Shown one piece after another: positions 17,289 to 26,003 of a stretch of 64,000 bases of DNA (positions are counted from its first letter, which is position 1; each line of letters opens with the position of its first letter). Origin of the DNA: Roseibium salinum (GTDB taxonomy: Bacteria > Pseudomonadota > Alphaproteobacteria > Rhizobiales > Stappiaceae); contig NZ_JAPEVI010000001.1 in NCBI RefSeq assembly GCF_026240905.1, positions 1-64,000 of the forward strand. The letters run 5' to 3'. Below the pieces are notes generated by a model. That model ran no database searches. It saw nothing but the letters and a program-made list of their open reading frames with translations, and had not been told where the DNA came from. A program made the position numbers and the translations under genes.

Positions 17289-18030
17289 AATCGATCAGCG
17301 TCGAAAAGATGTCCATCCGCTTCGGTCCGGTCACGGTACTGCCGGACGTCAGTTTCGACGTCGCGGCTGGTGAGTGTTTCGGCCTTGTCGGGGAATCCGG
17401 CTCGGGCAAATCGACGGTCCTCAGATGTGCCTCGCTGCTTTTGACGAGTTGGCAGGGCGATGTCAGGTTCGGTGGACGGTCCGTGCGCGACCTGCCGCTT
17501 GCAGAGCGATGCCGTACCGTGCAGATGGTCTTTCAGGATCCTTATGGCTCGCTCCATCCGCGCCATTCCATGCGCACGGTGTTGAGCGAACCGCTGAAGA
17601 TCCATGGGATCGGAGACCGCGAGGAACGCATGGCCAGGGCGCTGCAGGATGTCGGGCTGCCGATTGCATTTCTCGATCGTTATCCGCACCAGCTTTCCGG
17701 GGGCAGCGGCAGCGCGTGGCGATTGCCCGGGCGCTGATCCTGGAGCCGGAAGTTCTGTTCCTTGACGAACCGACTTCTGCGCTCGACGTTTCGGTCCAGG
17801 CCGAGATCATCAATCTTCTCGTTCGCCTGCGGGAGGAAAAGGGTTTCACCTATCTGATGGTCAGTCACGATCTCGCGGTAATCGACCACATGTGCGACAG
17901 GTTCGCGGTCATGCAGGCGGGCGATGTCGTTGAGGTGCTGCCGCGCGAGGCGATCCCCGGCAACGATGCCACGGCGCCCTACGCCCGTGAGCTCATTGCT
18001 GCCAGCCTTGCTTATGAGCGGGCGATCTAA
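17285..18030 (+). pseudogene. ABC transporter ATP-binding protein (DppF-like), frameshifted
   Basis: The first frame has Walker A (GESGSGKST), the Q-loop FQDPYGSLHP and the start of the signature HQLSGG, then shifts. The second frame continues at once with RQRVAIARAL, Walker [13 protein letters not shown], an H-loop SHDL and a normal C-terminus ending at TAA 18030. The break lies in a run of five G (17699-17703) where six would keep SGGQRQR in frame. A single-base loss explains everything; sequencing error, a true recent mutation, or slippage at the G run are the options. Joined, it would be a full-length ATPase of about 248 residues. Confidence 0.85.
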
Positions 18031-18064
18031 TCGCTGCAGTTGCTGATACGCGAAGAATGAGGCC

Positions 18065-18084
18065 GGCCGGCGTGCCGGCCTTTT
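18065..18084 (+). terminator. intrinsic terminator of the ABC operon
   Basis: GGCCGG and CCGGCC form a stem around a CGTG loop, followed directly by TTTT and, a few bases on, a second TTTT. It lies 35 bp after the last ATPase stop. Confidence 0.7.
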
Positions 18085-18140
18085 CGGCTTTTCCGATGGT
18101 CCCAACTCAGGCGCCGGACGCTGATAGGACGCCAGACAAG

Positions 18141-18172
18141 AAAAAGGGAGGCGGTTCCAGGATCCGCCTCCC
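18141..18172 (-). terminator. intrinsic terminator of the binding-protein gene
   Basis: A perfect 9-bp stem (GGGAGGCGG / CCGCCTCCC) with a 9-nt loop is followed on the minus strand by TTTTT. It lies 20 bp past the stop of the binding-protein gene, between convergent transcripts. Confidence 0.8.
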
Positions 18173-18191
18173 CCTTTCGATAGTCGGCGTT

Positions 18192-19784
18192 CTACCTGTT
18201 CTTCGTCACGTCCTCGAAGCGGGACACCCAGGGATCGATGATAATGCCGCTGACGTCATCCTGATAGGCCGCCGTAACCACGCGTTCCGAGAAAGGCTGG
18301 ATTGAGGTCACCTTTTCATCGATCAGGCGCTGGATATCCTCATACATGCCGATCTGCTTGTCGTCGTCGCGCTCGATCAGCGCGGCTTCGATCAGGTTGT
18401 TGAGTTCTTCGTCCTGAAAGCTGGTGCGCCAGCCCTGGTAGTTGGTAAGCCCCGCTTCCTGGCTGTTGTCGGGATTGTAGATAAGGGCGCGAAGGTTGGA
18501 ATCGGGATGGGGCTGCTGGCCGCCGCCGCCACGCCCGACCAACAGTTCGAAATCGCGTTCCCGCATGGCACCGTAGATCTGCCCGCCATCGCCGGTGATG
18601 ATCTTTGCATTGATGCCGGCCTGGGCCAGCGTGCCCTGGATGGCGGTTGCGCTGTCGAGGAATTCCTGGGTGGAGATCACGCGGATCGTCGTGTCGAAGC
18701 CCTCCGGATAGCCGGCCTCCGCCAGAAGCTGCCTGGCCTTTGCGACGTCGAGCTTGTAGCCGGGATCCGGCAGAGCCGCGAACGCCGTCGAGTTGACGGG
18801 CCTCTGCCGCTTCACGCCGAAAAAGGGCATGATGGCGCCGTTGATGCCGTCATAATCGATGAGATGGCGCAGCGCGTCACGAACCTTCTTGTCGGCGAAG
18901 CGCTCGTCCTTCATGGAAACGGCAAGATAATAGAAGCCGGCGCTCGGCACGGTTTCCACCATGATGCCTTCTTCCTGCGACAAGGCCTTCAGATCCGGGG
19001 CGGCGAGCGAAAAGGCCACGTCGAAATCGCCCTGTTCCAGCCCGAGCCGCTGGGTCTGGGACTCCGGCAGATGCCGCATGAGGACGCGCGCCATTTCCGG
19101 CGGCCCGTCCCAGAAACCATCGTTCCGGGTCATGATGACATATTCGTTTGCCCGCCATTCCCCCAATGTGTAAGCCCCGGAGCCGGCGGAATTGTTGGTC
19201 AGCCAGGCACGGCCCATGTCGCCGTTTTCCTCATGCTCCTGAACGAGTTTGGAATCGAGGATGGACCCGACACCGGCCTGGGCCAGGTACATGAGGATGA
19301 CCTTTGGGTCGCCCTTTTCCGGCAGGTTGAGCGTGAAGGTCAGGTCATCGTCGACGACGAAGTGCCTGTCGACGTCCTCGGAGGTGAAACCGCGGCTTTT
19401 CAGGCCCGACGCCTGCGCCAGATTGAGCGTCAGATTGCGGTCAAAACTGTATTTGACGTCATGGGCGGTCAGGGGATTGCCGGAGGCGAAAGTCAGCCCC
19501 GGTTTCAGGTGAAAGGTCACCGACATGTTGTCGTCGGAAATTTCCCAGCTTTCGGCAACACGAGGCCGCAACGCCTTGGTCTGCGGGTCGAGCTCCACCA
19601 GCGCATCATAGAAATTGTTCAGGATCTGAACCGCTTCCCCGCCGGTGATGGCTGCCGGATCCATCGTCAGCACATTGGTCATGTTGAAGGCGGCGATCAG
19701 CTGGTTCTCGGGCGTTTCGGCCCAGACGGGGCTCGAAAACGCCATCAGGGACGCCAGTGCGACCCCACTCAATAGATGTCTCAT
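18192..19784 (-). CDS. ABC transporter substrate-binding protein, family 5
   Basis: A 530-residue periplasmic binding protein of the peptide/nickel class (SBP_bac_5). A signal peptide (MRHLLSGVALASLMAFSSPV, cleavage after WAE-like site near residue 23) precedes the mature domain. The ALVELDPQTKALRPRVAESW motif and WKP-like HLKPGLTFASGNP segment are typical. ATG 19784 has a strong GGGAGGAGAT site and was preferred to an earlier ATG. It is convergent with the permease-ATPase operon and lies 164 bp downstream of an enolase-superfamily gene on the same strand. The ligand is unknown; the neighbouring acid-sugar-type enzyme hints at a carbohydrate acid or conjugate. Confidence 0.87.
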   Translation of the reverse strand: MRHLLSGVALASLMAFSSPVWAETPENQLIAAFNMTNVLTMDPAAITGGEAVQILNNFYDALVELDPQTKALRPRVAESWEISDDNMSVTFHLKPGLTFASGNPLTAHDVKYSFDRNLTLNLAQASGLKSRGFTSEDVDRHFVVDDDLTFTLNLPEKGDPKVILMYLAQAGVGSILDSKLVQEHEENGDMGRAWLTNNSAGSGAYTLGEWRANEYVIMTRNDGFWDGPPEMARVLMRHLPESQTQRLGLEQGDFDVAFSLAAPDLKALSQEEGIMVETVPSAGFYYLAVSMKDERFADKKVRDALRHLIDYDGINGAIMPFFGVKRQRPVNSTAFAALPDPGYKLDVAKARQLLAEAGYPEGFDTTIRVISTQEFLDSATAIQGTLAQAGINAKIITGDGGQIYGAMRERDFELLVGRGGGGQQPHPDSNLRALIYNPDNSQEAGLTNYQGWRTSFQDEELNNLIEAALIERDDDKQIGMYEDIQRLIDEKVTSIQPFSERVVTAAYQDDVSGIIIDPWVSRFEDVTKNR

Positions 19785-19948
19785 ATCTCCTCCCAAAGGC
19801 TCCATGACATCCTCAGAATATCCCGACCCGGATGCCGGGGCCGGTTCAGATCAGCGGACGGTCGTTCGGAACCAACCGAGCGTCCTGAAGGCTGATCAAT
19901 CTCAAATTGTTGGAGCATCCTGTCCGCGGCCGCCGGGACGTTGGATGC

Positions 19949-21097
19949 TCACGCAACGCGGTTGTTTTCGATCTGCTCGAAATTGATGTCCTCGCCGAGG
20001 CCGGGACGATCCGGCACATGGACGTATCCGTCTTCGTTCATCGGATCGGAAAGCGAATGGAGATAGTCGAGCCCGTCGTCATATTCGAGGAACGGATGCA
20101 GAAGCCCCCGCTCATACCATTTGCAGGCCTTCGAAGCGGCGGCCACATGCAGGTTCATGGCCGTATTGCCGTGAACCTCGCACGCCATTCCGAAGCTTTC
20201 GGCAAGGTGCATGGTCTTCAGGGCCGGTGTGATGCCGCCGACGTCGTTGACGCCGGTGCGAAGAATGTCGCAGGCGCCGTGACGCAGCCATTCGGCCCGT
20301 GCCCAATGTTTGCCTGCCGCGCTTTCGGGGCCAAGGACCGGGATGGACAGGTTCTCCGTGAGCCACTGGTAGGAGGACATGGACTGCTCGTCCATCGGCT
20401 CCTCGATCCAGGCGAAGCCAAGCTTTTCCAGACCCCGGCCCAGTTCCAGCGCTTCGGTGCGGGAATACCAGTGAAAGGCGTCGAGCATGAGCGCGATGTC
20501 GGGACCGACCGCCTCGCGCACGGCTGCGCAGGCCTTCAGATCCATCTTCACGTCCGGCGCCCAGCTGACGGGGGGCATCCAGGTATGCAGCTTGATGCCC
20601 TTGTAGCCACGCGCCACAAGCTTTTCAGCGAAGCGGCCGTAATCTTCGGGCGTCGCCAATCCGCCCTCCAACTCGTCTCCGCACATGATTGAGCCATAGG
20701 CGGGTACCTTGTCCCGATAGGCGCCGATGAGCTTGTGGACCGGCTGGCCCAGGACGCGGCCGGCAAGATCCCACAGCGCGCAATCCACCACCGCCAGCGT
20801 GCGGTCCGTCAGCTGCGCCGCCGAGCCGCGCTGCCAATGCGCCAGGTCCTGCCACAACCGTTCGCGGTCGCGATGGTCCTGCCCGATCAGGACCCTGCGC
20901 ACATACTTTTCAATGACATCCGGCCGCACCACTTCCGGCGAAGCGAAGGAATGGCCTTCGCCGCCGTCTTCCGTACGAATTGTGAGAATGGCCATTTTGA
21001 CCGTGTGTTCGGGGCCGGGATGCGCGTGTCCGGCACTGTCCACGTGCCGGCGCGTTGTGTGATCGAAAATGCGCACTGCCACATCCGTGATGATCAC
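19949..21097 (-). CDS. mandelate racemase/muconate-lactonizing-type enzyme (enolase superfamily)
   Basis: A 382-residue enolase-superfamily protein with an N-terminal capping domain and C-terminal barrel. The metal ligands are visible: LMLDAFHW (D), WIEEPMDE (E) and LGPESAAG (E). A general-base region GYKGIKLHTW lies on the second strand, where the second Lys of the usual KxK is His. The D-H dyad side is DILRTGVNDVGG with H in CEVHGN. Such enzymes dehydrate or racemise hydroxy acids. It precedes the binding-protein gene and lies opposite a FadR-type regulator, consistent with one catabolic unit. The KxH arrangement prevents an exact assignment. Confidence 0.8.
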   Translation of the reverse strand: MIITDVAVRIFDHTTRRHVDSAGHAHPGPEHTVKMAILTIRTEDGGEGHSFASPEVVRPDVIEKYVRRVLIGQDHRDRERLWQDLAHWQRGSAAQLTDRTLAVVDCALWDLAGRVLGQPVHKLIGAYRDKVPAYGSIMCGDELEGGLATPEDYGRFAEKLVARGYKGIKLHTWMPPVSWAPDVKMDLKACAAVREAVGPDIALMLDAFHWYSRTEALELGRGLEKLGFAWIEEPMDEQSMSSYQWLTENLSIPVLGPESAAGKHWARAEWLRHGACDILRTGVNDVGGITPALKTMHLAESFGMACEVHGNTAMNLHVAAASKACKWYERGLLHPFLEYDDGLDYLHSLSDPMNEDGYVHVPDRPGLGEDINFEQIENNRVA

Positions 21098-21140
21098 CGT
21101 TTAGTCTCCCGTTCGATCGTGCTGCCCAAAGTCATCAGAC

Positions 21141-21163
21141 ATGTTGTATAATCTGTATAACAT
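21141..21163. promoter_or_regulatory. candidate GntR/FadR-type operator before the enolase-superfamily gene
   Basis: An imperfect 23-bp palindrome (ATGTTGTATAA, T, CTGTATAACAT) with 8 of 11 pairs matching. It lies 44 bp upstream of the enolase-superfamily start and 214 bp before the divergent FadR-type gene. Its right half recurs upstream of the ABC operon at 14436. Confidence 0.45.
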
Positions 21164-21376
21164 CTTACTACGACAAGTCTGTGGGGCAGGTCAACGGAAA
21201 ATGTGTCGAAGCCGGTGACTGTCATCGGGCACGCTTGATTGTTTTCAGAAAAAGGCAATGAAAATCGAACGGTTTTGGCAAAAAGGACAAGTTGGTACTG
21301 GAAATTGCTGGGCGATCTAGCCTATCTTTGACCTGTTACACAGGATTGATGAACGCGCGCGAGGCCGGGAGGAAAA

Positions 21377-22156
21377 ATGAACGACACAGGACAAGCGAAA
21401 CCCTTGCTGGAGCCCGAGCGTGCGGTGACAGCGGCGCGAACCCGTGTCAGCCTGATCGCCGACGGATTGCGCCGCGACATTCACGAGGGCCGCTTTCGCC
21501 CCGGGGACAGATTGCCAAGCGAAGCCGAACTGACCCGCCAGCATTCGGTAAGCCGCACCGTGGTGCGTGAAGCCGTGGCCCTGTTGCGCTCAGAGGGGCT
21601 GGTTGAGGCCCGAAAGGGGTCAGGTGTGTTCGCGCTGAATCCTGCGGACGCACAGCGGCGGCCGTTCTCGGATCTCGACGTGGAACGGCTCTCCAGCGTG
21701 ATTGAGCTGTTCGAACTGCGCAGCGCCTTCGAGATAAGGGCCGCCGCACTTGCCGCCGCCCGCCGTTCGGCAGCGCAGATCGAAGCGATCGTCGCCGCGC
21801 ACGAGGCTGTGGCTGCCGTGTTCGACAACAATCAATCCACCCGGCAAGCCGATTTCGAGTTTCATTATGCGATTGCAGAGGCCTCACAGAACAAGCGCTT
21901 CCCTGAATTTCTGTCGCTGATCCGGCCGGGCATCGTGCCCAGGGTCGAGCTGGAAGTCGGCGGTGGCGTGCCACGGACCTATGTTCCCAACCCCGATCTT
22001 ATCCGGGAACACGAGAAAATCGTCGAGGCGATCTTCGACGCGGATCCGGACCGTGCCGAGCAGGCCATGAAGTTGCATCTGGAAGGCAGCCTTCAGCGCT
22101 ATCGCGATATGTTACGGCACAATTCAGAAAGAGAAAGACAAGGCAGCCGCCTCTGA
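21377..22156 (+). CDS. GntR-family regulator, FadR/FCD subfamily
   Basis: A 259-residue repressor with an N-terminal winged helix (SEAELTRQHSVSRTVVREAV, about 52-71) and an alpha-helical FCD effector domain with metal-site pattern (FEFHYAIAEAS, then HEKIVEAI). A GGGAGGAAAA site precedes ATG 21377. It is divergent from the enolase-superfamily/binding-protein genes and probably controls them and the convergent ABC operon. FCD regulators of sugar acids and hydroxy acids are common, in keeping with the neighbours. Confidence 0.87.
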   Translation: MNDTGQAKPLLEPERAVTAARTRVSLIADGLRRDIHEGRFRPGDRLPSEAELTRQHSVSRTVVREAVALLRSEGLVEARKGSGVFALNPADAQRRPFSDLDVERLSSVIELFELRSAFEIRAAALAAARRSAAQIEAIVAAHEAVAAVFDNNQSTRQADFEFHYAIAEASQNKRFPEFLSLIRPGIVPRVELEVGGGVPRTYVPNPDLIREHEKIVEAIFDADPDRAEQAMKLHLEGSLQRYRDMLRHNSERERQGSRL

Positions 22157-22485
22157 ACGGGACGTCAAAAAGAACTCGGTGGGCTCAGGCCGTGCGCTTC
22201 GCAAAGTTCCACCGAATTCGCGTTTCGCAGATTTCGCCTGGACGATTGTCTGCTGGTCCTTGGCGGCATGCCAGCGTTTGTCGCAGTCTGCCCGAACTGT
22301 CCAGGGCAGTCCTTCCGTCTCCGCGATCAGGAGCGCGCTGGCCAGCCGGGCAAGTTCTTCGTCAGGTAATGTTGCCGTCCCTGCTCACCCAAGCGCCTTA
22401 CGGCCATGTTGGATTGAACCACGCCGGTACATAGCCGTTGTTCGCACCCGATCTTCCGTAGGCCGGTCTCAGCAAGGCGCACCCA
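22157..22485 (-). other. intergenic stretch with possible decayed coding sequence
   Basis: About 330 bp between genes whose 3' ends converge. On the minus strand, 22150-22377 stays open and has protein-like composition (LPDEELARLASALLIAETEG, then WTVRADCDKRWHAAKD). It begins right after a TGA and has no start codon, and I do not recognise the family. Either chance or the end of a lost gene. Confidence 0.3.
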
Positions 22486-23460
22486 TCACAGCACGCGGTC
22501 GAGCAGATCAAGCCAGTTCCCGCCCATTACCTTGCGGATGCGGGTTTCCGTCCAGCCGGCCTTTTCCATGGCCCCCGTCAAATTGGGATAATCGGCGATG
22601 GATTCCAGCCCGTCGGGAAAATCGACCTTCCAGAATTCTGTGAGCTGGCGGCCGACGCCCTTGTCCCGATTGAGATATTCAAAGAACGGTGTGCCATATC
22701 CCATGGTGAAGTCGGTTCCGAAGCCGACCTGATCCTCTCCAACGAGGTTGATGATGTAGTCAATCGCTTCGACGTAGTCGTCCACCGTGGAGTCATTGCC
22801 ACGGCGCAGGAAGGGCGGAAACATCGTAACGCCGACAAAACCCTCGTGGTCGGCGATGAAACGGAGTTGTTCATCGGATTTATTCCGCGGATGCTCTTTC
22901 AAACCGCTCGGCAGGCAATGGCTGTATGCGACCGGCTTCTTCGACGCGAGGATAACATCCCGCGATGTGTTCGGCCCTACATGGCTGAGATCGCACAGCA
23001 TGCCGACCCGGTTCATTTCAGCAACCACATCGTGTCCGAAGTCGGACAGTCCGCTGTCCCGGCTCTCATAGCAACCGCATCCCACCAGGTTTTGGGTGTT
23101 ATAGGTCATCTGAACGATGCCGATGCCTTGCTCCTTGAAGATCTCGATGAACTCTAGGCGGTCCTCGAAAGCGGTCGTATTCTGGAATCCCAGAACGATT
23201 GCCGTCTTGCCGTCGTTCTTGGCCTGGCGGATGTCATCGGCGGTGCGGGCCTTTACAAGCCGGTCCGGATATTTGGCAAAGTACCTGTTCCATTCACCTA
23301 TGTTCAGCATCGTGTCGCGAAAATTCTCCCAAACGGAGCAAGTGCAGTTGGCAGCCGTCAGGCCGCCGCGCTGCATGGCGTCAAAAACCTCTTCGCCCCA
23401 TTTGGAAATGATCAGTCCGTCAAAGACGATCAGGTCATCGTGCAGGTTTCCGGTGCTCAT
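22486..23460 (-). CDS. M19 renal-dipeptidase-like protein lacking part of the metal site
   Basis: A 324-residue protein clearly related to membrane (renal) dipeptidases: MLCDLSHVGPNTSRDVI with H160, PVAYSHCLPSGLKEHPRN with H181, and VGFGTDF near 260. The N-terminal zinc motif DGHxD reads DGLII (14-18), and the bridging glutamate position (usually GxEG) reads GFQN (Q93). Three of five metal ligands are therefore absent. It is likely a distinct hydrolase or binding subgroup and not a standard dipeptidase. There is no signal peptide. It lies 87 bp downstream of a Liv-type ABC importer and probably processes the imported compound. Confidence 0.8.
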   Translation of the reverse strand: MSTGNLHDDLIVFDGLIISKWGEEVFDAMQRGGLTAANCTCSVWENFRDTMLNIGEWNRYFAKYPDRLVKARTADDIRQAKNDGKTAIVLGFQNTTAFEDRLEFIEIFKEQGIGIVQMTYNTQNLVGCGCYESRDSGLSDFGHDVVAEMNRVGMLCDLSHVGPNTSRDVILASKKPVAYSHCLPSGLKEHPRNKSDEQLRFIADHEGFVGVTMFPPFLRRGNDSTVDDYVEAIDYIINLVGEDQVGFGTDFTMGYGTPFFEYLNRDKGVGRQLTEFWKVDFPDGLESIADYPNLTGAMEKAGWTETRIRKVMGGNWLDLLDRVL

Positions 23461-23547
23461 TTGGCGTTTCCTTTGTTTTCAAACTTTAGATCCACCTGCT
23501 TCGAGGCCATTCGCGCAAAAAGCAGAAAATTCAATCATGTCATGCTG

Positions 23548-24261
23548 TTAGAGATAGATATTGCGGACAATTGCATCGTGGTCGCCGGCCATGGCGGCAA
23601 CATCGCCACCGTCGACAACCTGGCCATCGCGAAGAACGATGAAGCGGTCGGCGGCCCGGAATGCCAGGTTGAGGTTTTGCTCAACCATCAGCATGGTCAC
23701 GCCTTCACTCTTGAGCTGGTCCATGATGCTGGCGATTTCCGCGCAAAACTGCGGGGAAAGCCCACCGGACGGTTCATCCAGCAGCAATATCAAGGGGTTC
23801 GACATCAACGCGCGCCCGATGGCTACCATCTGCTGCTCGCCCCCGGAAAGGGTTCTCGTTGCCTGACGCCGCCGCTCGGCCAGACGCGGGAAGCGTTCAT
23901 AGATCGCGGCAAGGGATTGCGTGGCCCCGCCCTTGCCGCGCTGCATCGCGCCGAGCCTCAGGTTGTCTTCAACCGACAGATCGGGAAAAAGGTCGCGGCC
24001 CTGTGAAACCTGGGCGACGCCATGTTTGAAAATGGCGTGTGGCTCCTCGCCTGCCAGGTCGGTTCCGTTCAGCATGATCGAGCCGGAAACGGGATTGACA
24101 AACCCGCAGATCGCATTCAGCGAGGTCGACTTGCCCGAGCCGTTCGCGCCGAGCAGCGTCAGGCATTCGCCTTTGCGCACATCATAGCTGGCCCCGCGCA
24201 AAATGGCTTTTTTGCCATAGCTCACGTGGAGGTCGGTGATTTTCAGCAATACATCATGCAT
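23548..24261 (-). CDS. livF: branched-chain-type ABC transporter ATPase (LivF)
   Basis: A 237-residue short-type ATPase with Walker A GANGSGKST, the LivF-typical LFPDLSVEDNLRLGA, the signature LSGGEQQMVAIGRAL and Walker B LLLLDEPSGGLSP. Its start overlaps the livG stop by 8 bp. It is the last transporter gene in a five-gene minus-strand operon and powers import together with LivG. The substrate is set by the binding protein at 26957. Confidence 0.9.
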   Translation of the reverse strand: MHDVLLKITDLHVSYGKKAILRGASYDVRKGECLTLLGANGSGKSTSLNAICGFVNPVSGSIMLNGTDLAGEEPHAIFKHGVAQVSQGRDLFPDLSVEDNLRLGAMQRGKGGATQSLAAIYERFPRLAERRRQATRTLSGGEQQMVAIGRALMSNPLILLLDEPSGGLSPQFCAEIASIMDQLKSEGVTMLMVEQNLNLAFRAADRFIVLRDGQVVDGGDVAAMAGDHDAIVRNIYL

Positions 24262-25018
24262 GACCGAGGTAAGCCTCCAGAACCGCCTTGTCCGACCGGA
24301 TTTCCTCCGGTGTCCCTTCTGAAATCCGGGTGCCCGCCGCCATGACCAGGATCCGGTCGGCCGCCGCCATCACCAGCTCGACCGCATGTTCGATAAGCAG
24401 AATGCCGACCCCCTTCTCACCGGAAAGCCGTTTGATGATCTCCATCATCTGCTGTCGGGCAACGGGAGACAGTCCCACTGCGGGTTCGTCGAGCAGCAGA
24501 ACCGGTGGTTCGCTTGCCACCGTCCGGACAATTTCAACGATCCGCTGCTGTCCGCCGGACAGGTCGCCCGCCGGTGTGCCGGCCATGTGGTCCATGCTCA
24601 TGAGCTTGAGCAGGTCACGCGCCTTTTCACGTGTTTCGATCTCGGCTTCCACGGCCTTCCTGCGGCCAAGAAGAACATCGAAAAACGTGCCCGGCGTTTG
24701 CGTGTGCAGGCCGGTCATGACGTTTTCAAGAACGGTCAGCGCAGGAAACAGGCCTCCATTCTGGAACGTCCGCCGCAACCCTTTTTCGGCAATCGCATGC
24801 GGTGAACAATGGACGATCTCGGCATCTTCCAGCAGAACTGAACCTGCGGTTGGACGGGCATAGCCTGATATCGCATTGAACAGCGTGGTCTTGCCGGCGC
24901 CGTTCGGACCGATCACGGCGCGTACCTGTCCCGCTTCAAGTTCAAATGAGACATTGTCGAGCGCTTTCAGGCCGGAAAAGTGAACACTGAGACCTTCGAC
25001 TTTGAGCAATGACGTCAT
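24254..25018 (-). CDS. livG: branched-chain-type ABC transporter ATPase (LivG)
   Basis: A 254-residue ATPase with Walker A GPNGAGKTT, the LRRTFQNGGLFPALTVLENV stretch, the signature LSGGQQRIVEIVRT and Walker B LLLDEPAVGLSP. ATG 25018 was taken because the upstream in-frame extension is antisense-like sequence lying within livM. It starts 5 bp after the livM stop and overlaps livF. Confidence 0.9.
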   Translation of the reverse strand: MTSLLKVEGLSVHFSGLKALDNVSFELEAGQVRAVIGPNGAGKTTLFNAISGYARPTAGSVLLEDAEIVHCSPHAIAEKGLRRTFQNGGLFPALTVLENVMTGLHTQTPGTFFDVLLGRRKAVEAEIETREKARDLLKLMSMDHMAGTPAGDLSGGQQRIVEIVRTVASEPPVLLLDEPAVGLSPVARQQMMEIIKRLSGEKGVGILLIEHAVELVMAAADRILVMAAGTRISEGTPEEIRSDKAVLEAYLGHA

Positions 25019-25023
25019 CGGCG

Positions 25024-25992
25024 TCAGTCCCTGTGATAGCGTTGTTGGAAGATCGGGGAAAAACGGGCAAGCAGGCTGGCCAGTCCTTTGGGCATGACCA
25101 GAAGCACGACCATCACGATGACGCCGAAGAAGATTTCCTCCATGCCCGGAAAGGCGCGCACGTATTCCGGAAGAGCCGTCAGTGCGACAGCTCCCAGCAC
25201 GGCCCCGACAACGGAGCCGAGCCCGCCGACAAGCACCATCGCAAAATTGACGATCAATTGAGTGAGGCCAAAGGATTCCGGGAACACCCTGCCCGTATGA
25301 AGCGCGAACATCGCACCTGCGATGCCGACGATAAAACCCGACCACATGAAGGCCGTTACGATGATCTGAGACGTGGGAATGCCGAGAGAGGCCGTTGCGA
25401 TTTCGTTTTCGCGCACGGCAATGATCGCCCGGCCGATGCGGGAGCGCAGCAGATTGACGGTTCCGGCGACCAGCAGGCACGTGATGGCCAGAAACACATA
25501 GAACTGAACAGTGCCAGAGGACAGGGCGAGCCCGAAATCACGCCCGCGCGGCACCGGCAGACCGTCCGTGCCGCCTGTCAGTGCGCCGGCATGGGTGTAA
25601 AACCAGCGCATGAGTTCACCGAACGCCAGCGTTACGATGGCCAAGTAGTAAAGACGGATACCGCGCAACGCGGCTGCAGAAGCAAGGAATCCTCCAAGCG
25701 CACCGGCCAATCCGGCAATCGGGATGGTGGCGAGCCAGGGCAGGCCCAGGCTGGTGCTGGCTATGGCCGACGCGTAGGCGCCAATTCCGAAAAAGGCCGT
25801 ATTTGCAAATGCAAGTTGGCCGAGATTGCCGATCACGACCGAGAAGCCCAATGTCACCAGTGTGTAGATGAGCATCGCGTTTGCGATGAACTGGGTATAG
25901 GGATTGGTCAGCAACGGAAGAGCGAGCGCAATCAGCGGCACCAGCCAGAATATCCGCCTGCGTTTTGAAAGAGTCCCGGTGGCAGTTTGCAT
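25024..25992 (-). CDS. livM: branched-chain-type ABC transporter permease (LivM)
   Basis: A 322-residue permease with eight or nine predicted membrane segments, the LivM hallmark NLGQLAFANTAFFGIGAYAS, and the ATPase-contact segment RSRIGRAIIAVRENEIATAS. ATG 25992 gives the usual length. The gene follows livH by 11 bp. Confidence 0.88.
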   Translation of the reverse strand: MQTATGTLSKRRRIFWLVPLIALALPLLTNPYTQFIANAMLIYTLVTLGFSVVIGNLGQLAFANTAFFGIGAYASAIASTSLGLPWLATIPIAGLAGALGGFLASAAALRGIRLYYLAIVTLAFGELMRWFYTHAGALTGGTDGLPVPRGRDFGLALSSGTVQFYVFLAITCLLVAGTVNLLRSRIGRAIIAVRENEIATASLGIPTSQIIVTAFMWSGFIVGIAGAMFALHTGRVFPESFGLTQLIVNFAMVLVGGLGSVVGAVLGAVALTALPEYVRAFPGMEEIFFGVIVMVVLLVMPKGLASLLARFSPIFQQRYHRD

Positions 25993-26003
25993 GAAATCCA
26001 ACC

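Noticed and set aside
17699..17703. Programmed ribosomal frameshifting in the ABC ATPase
   Set aside because: A G5 run could slip, but there is no recognisable stimulatory structure or known precedent for this family; a sequence error or mutation is simpler.
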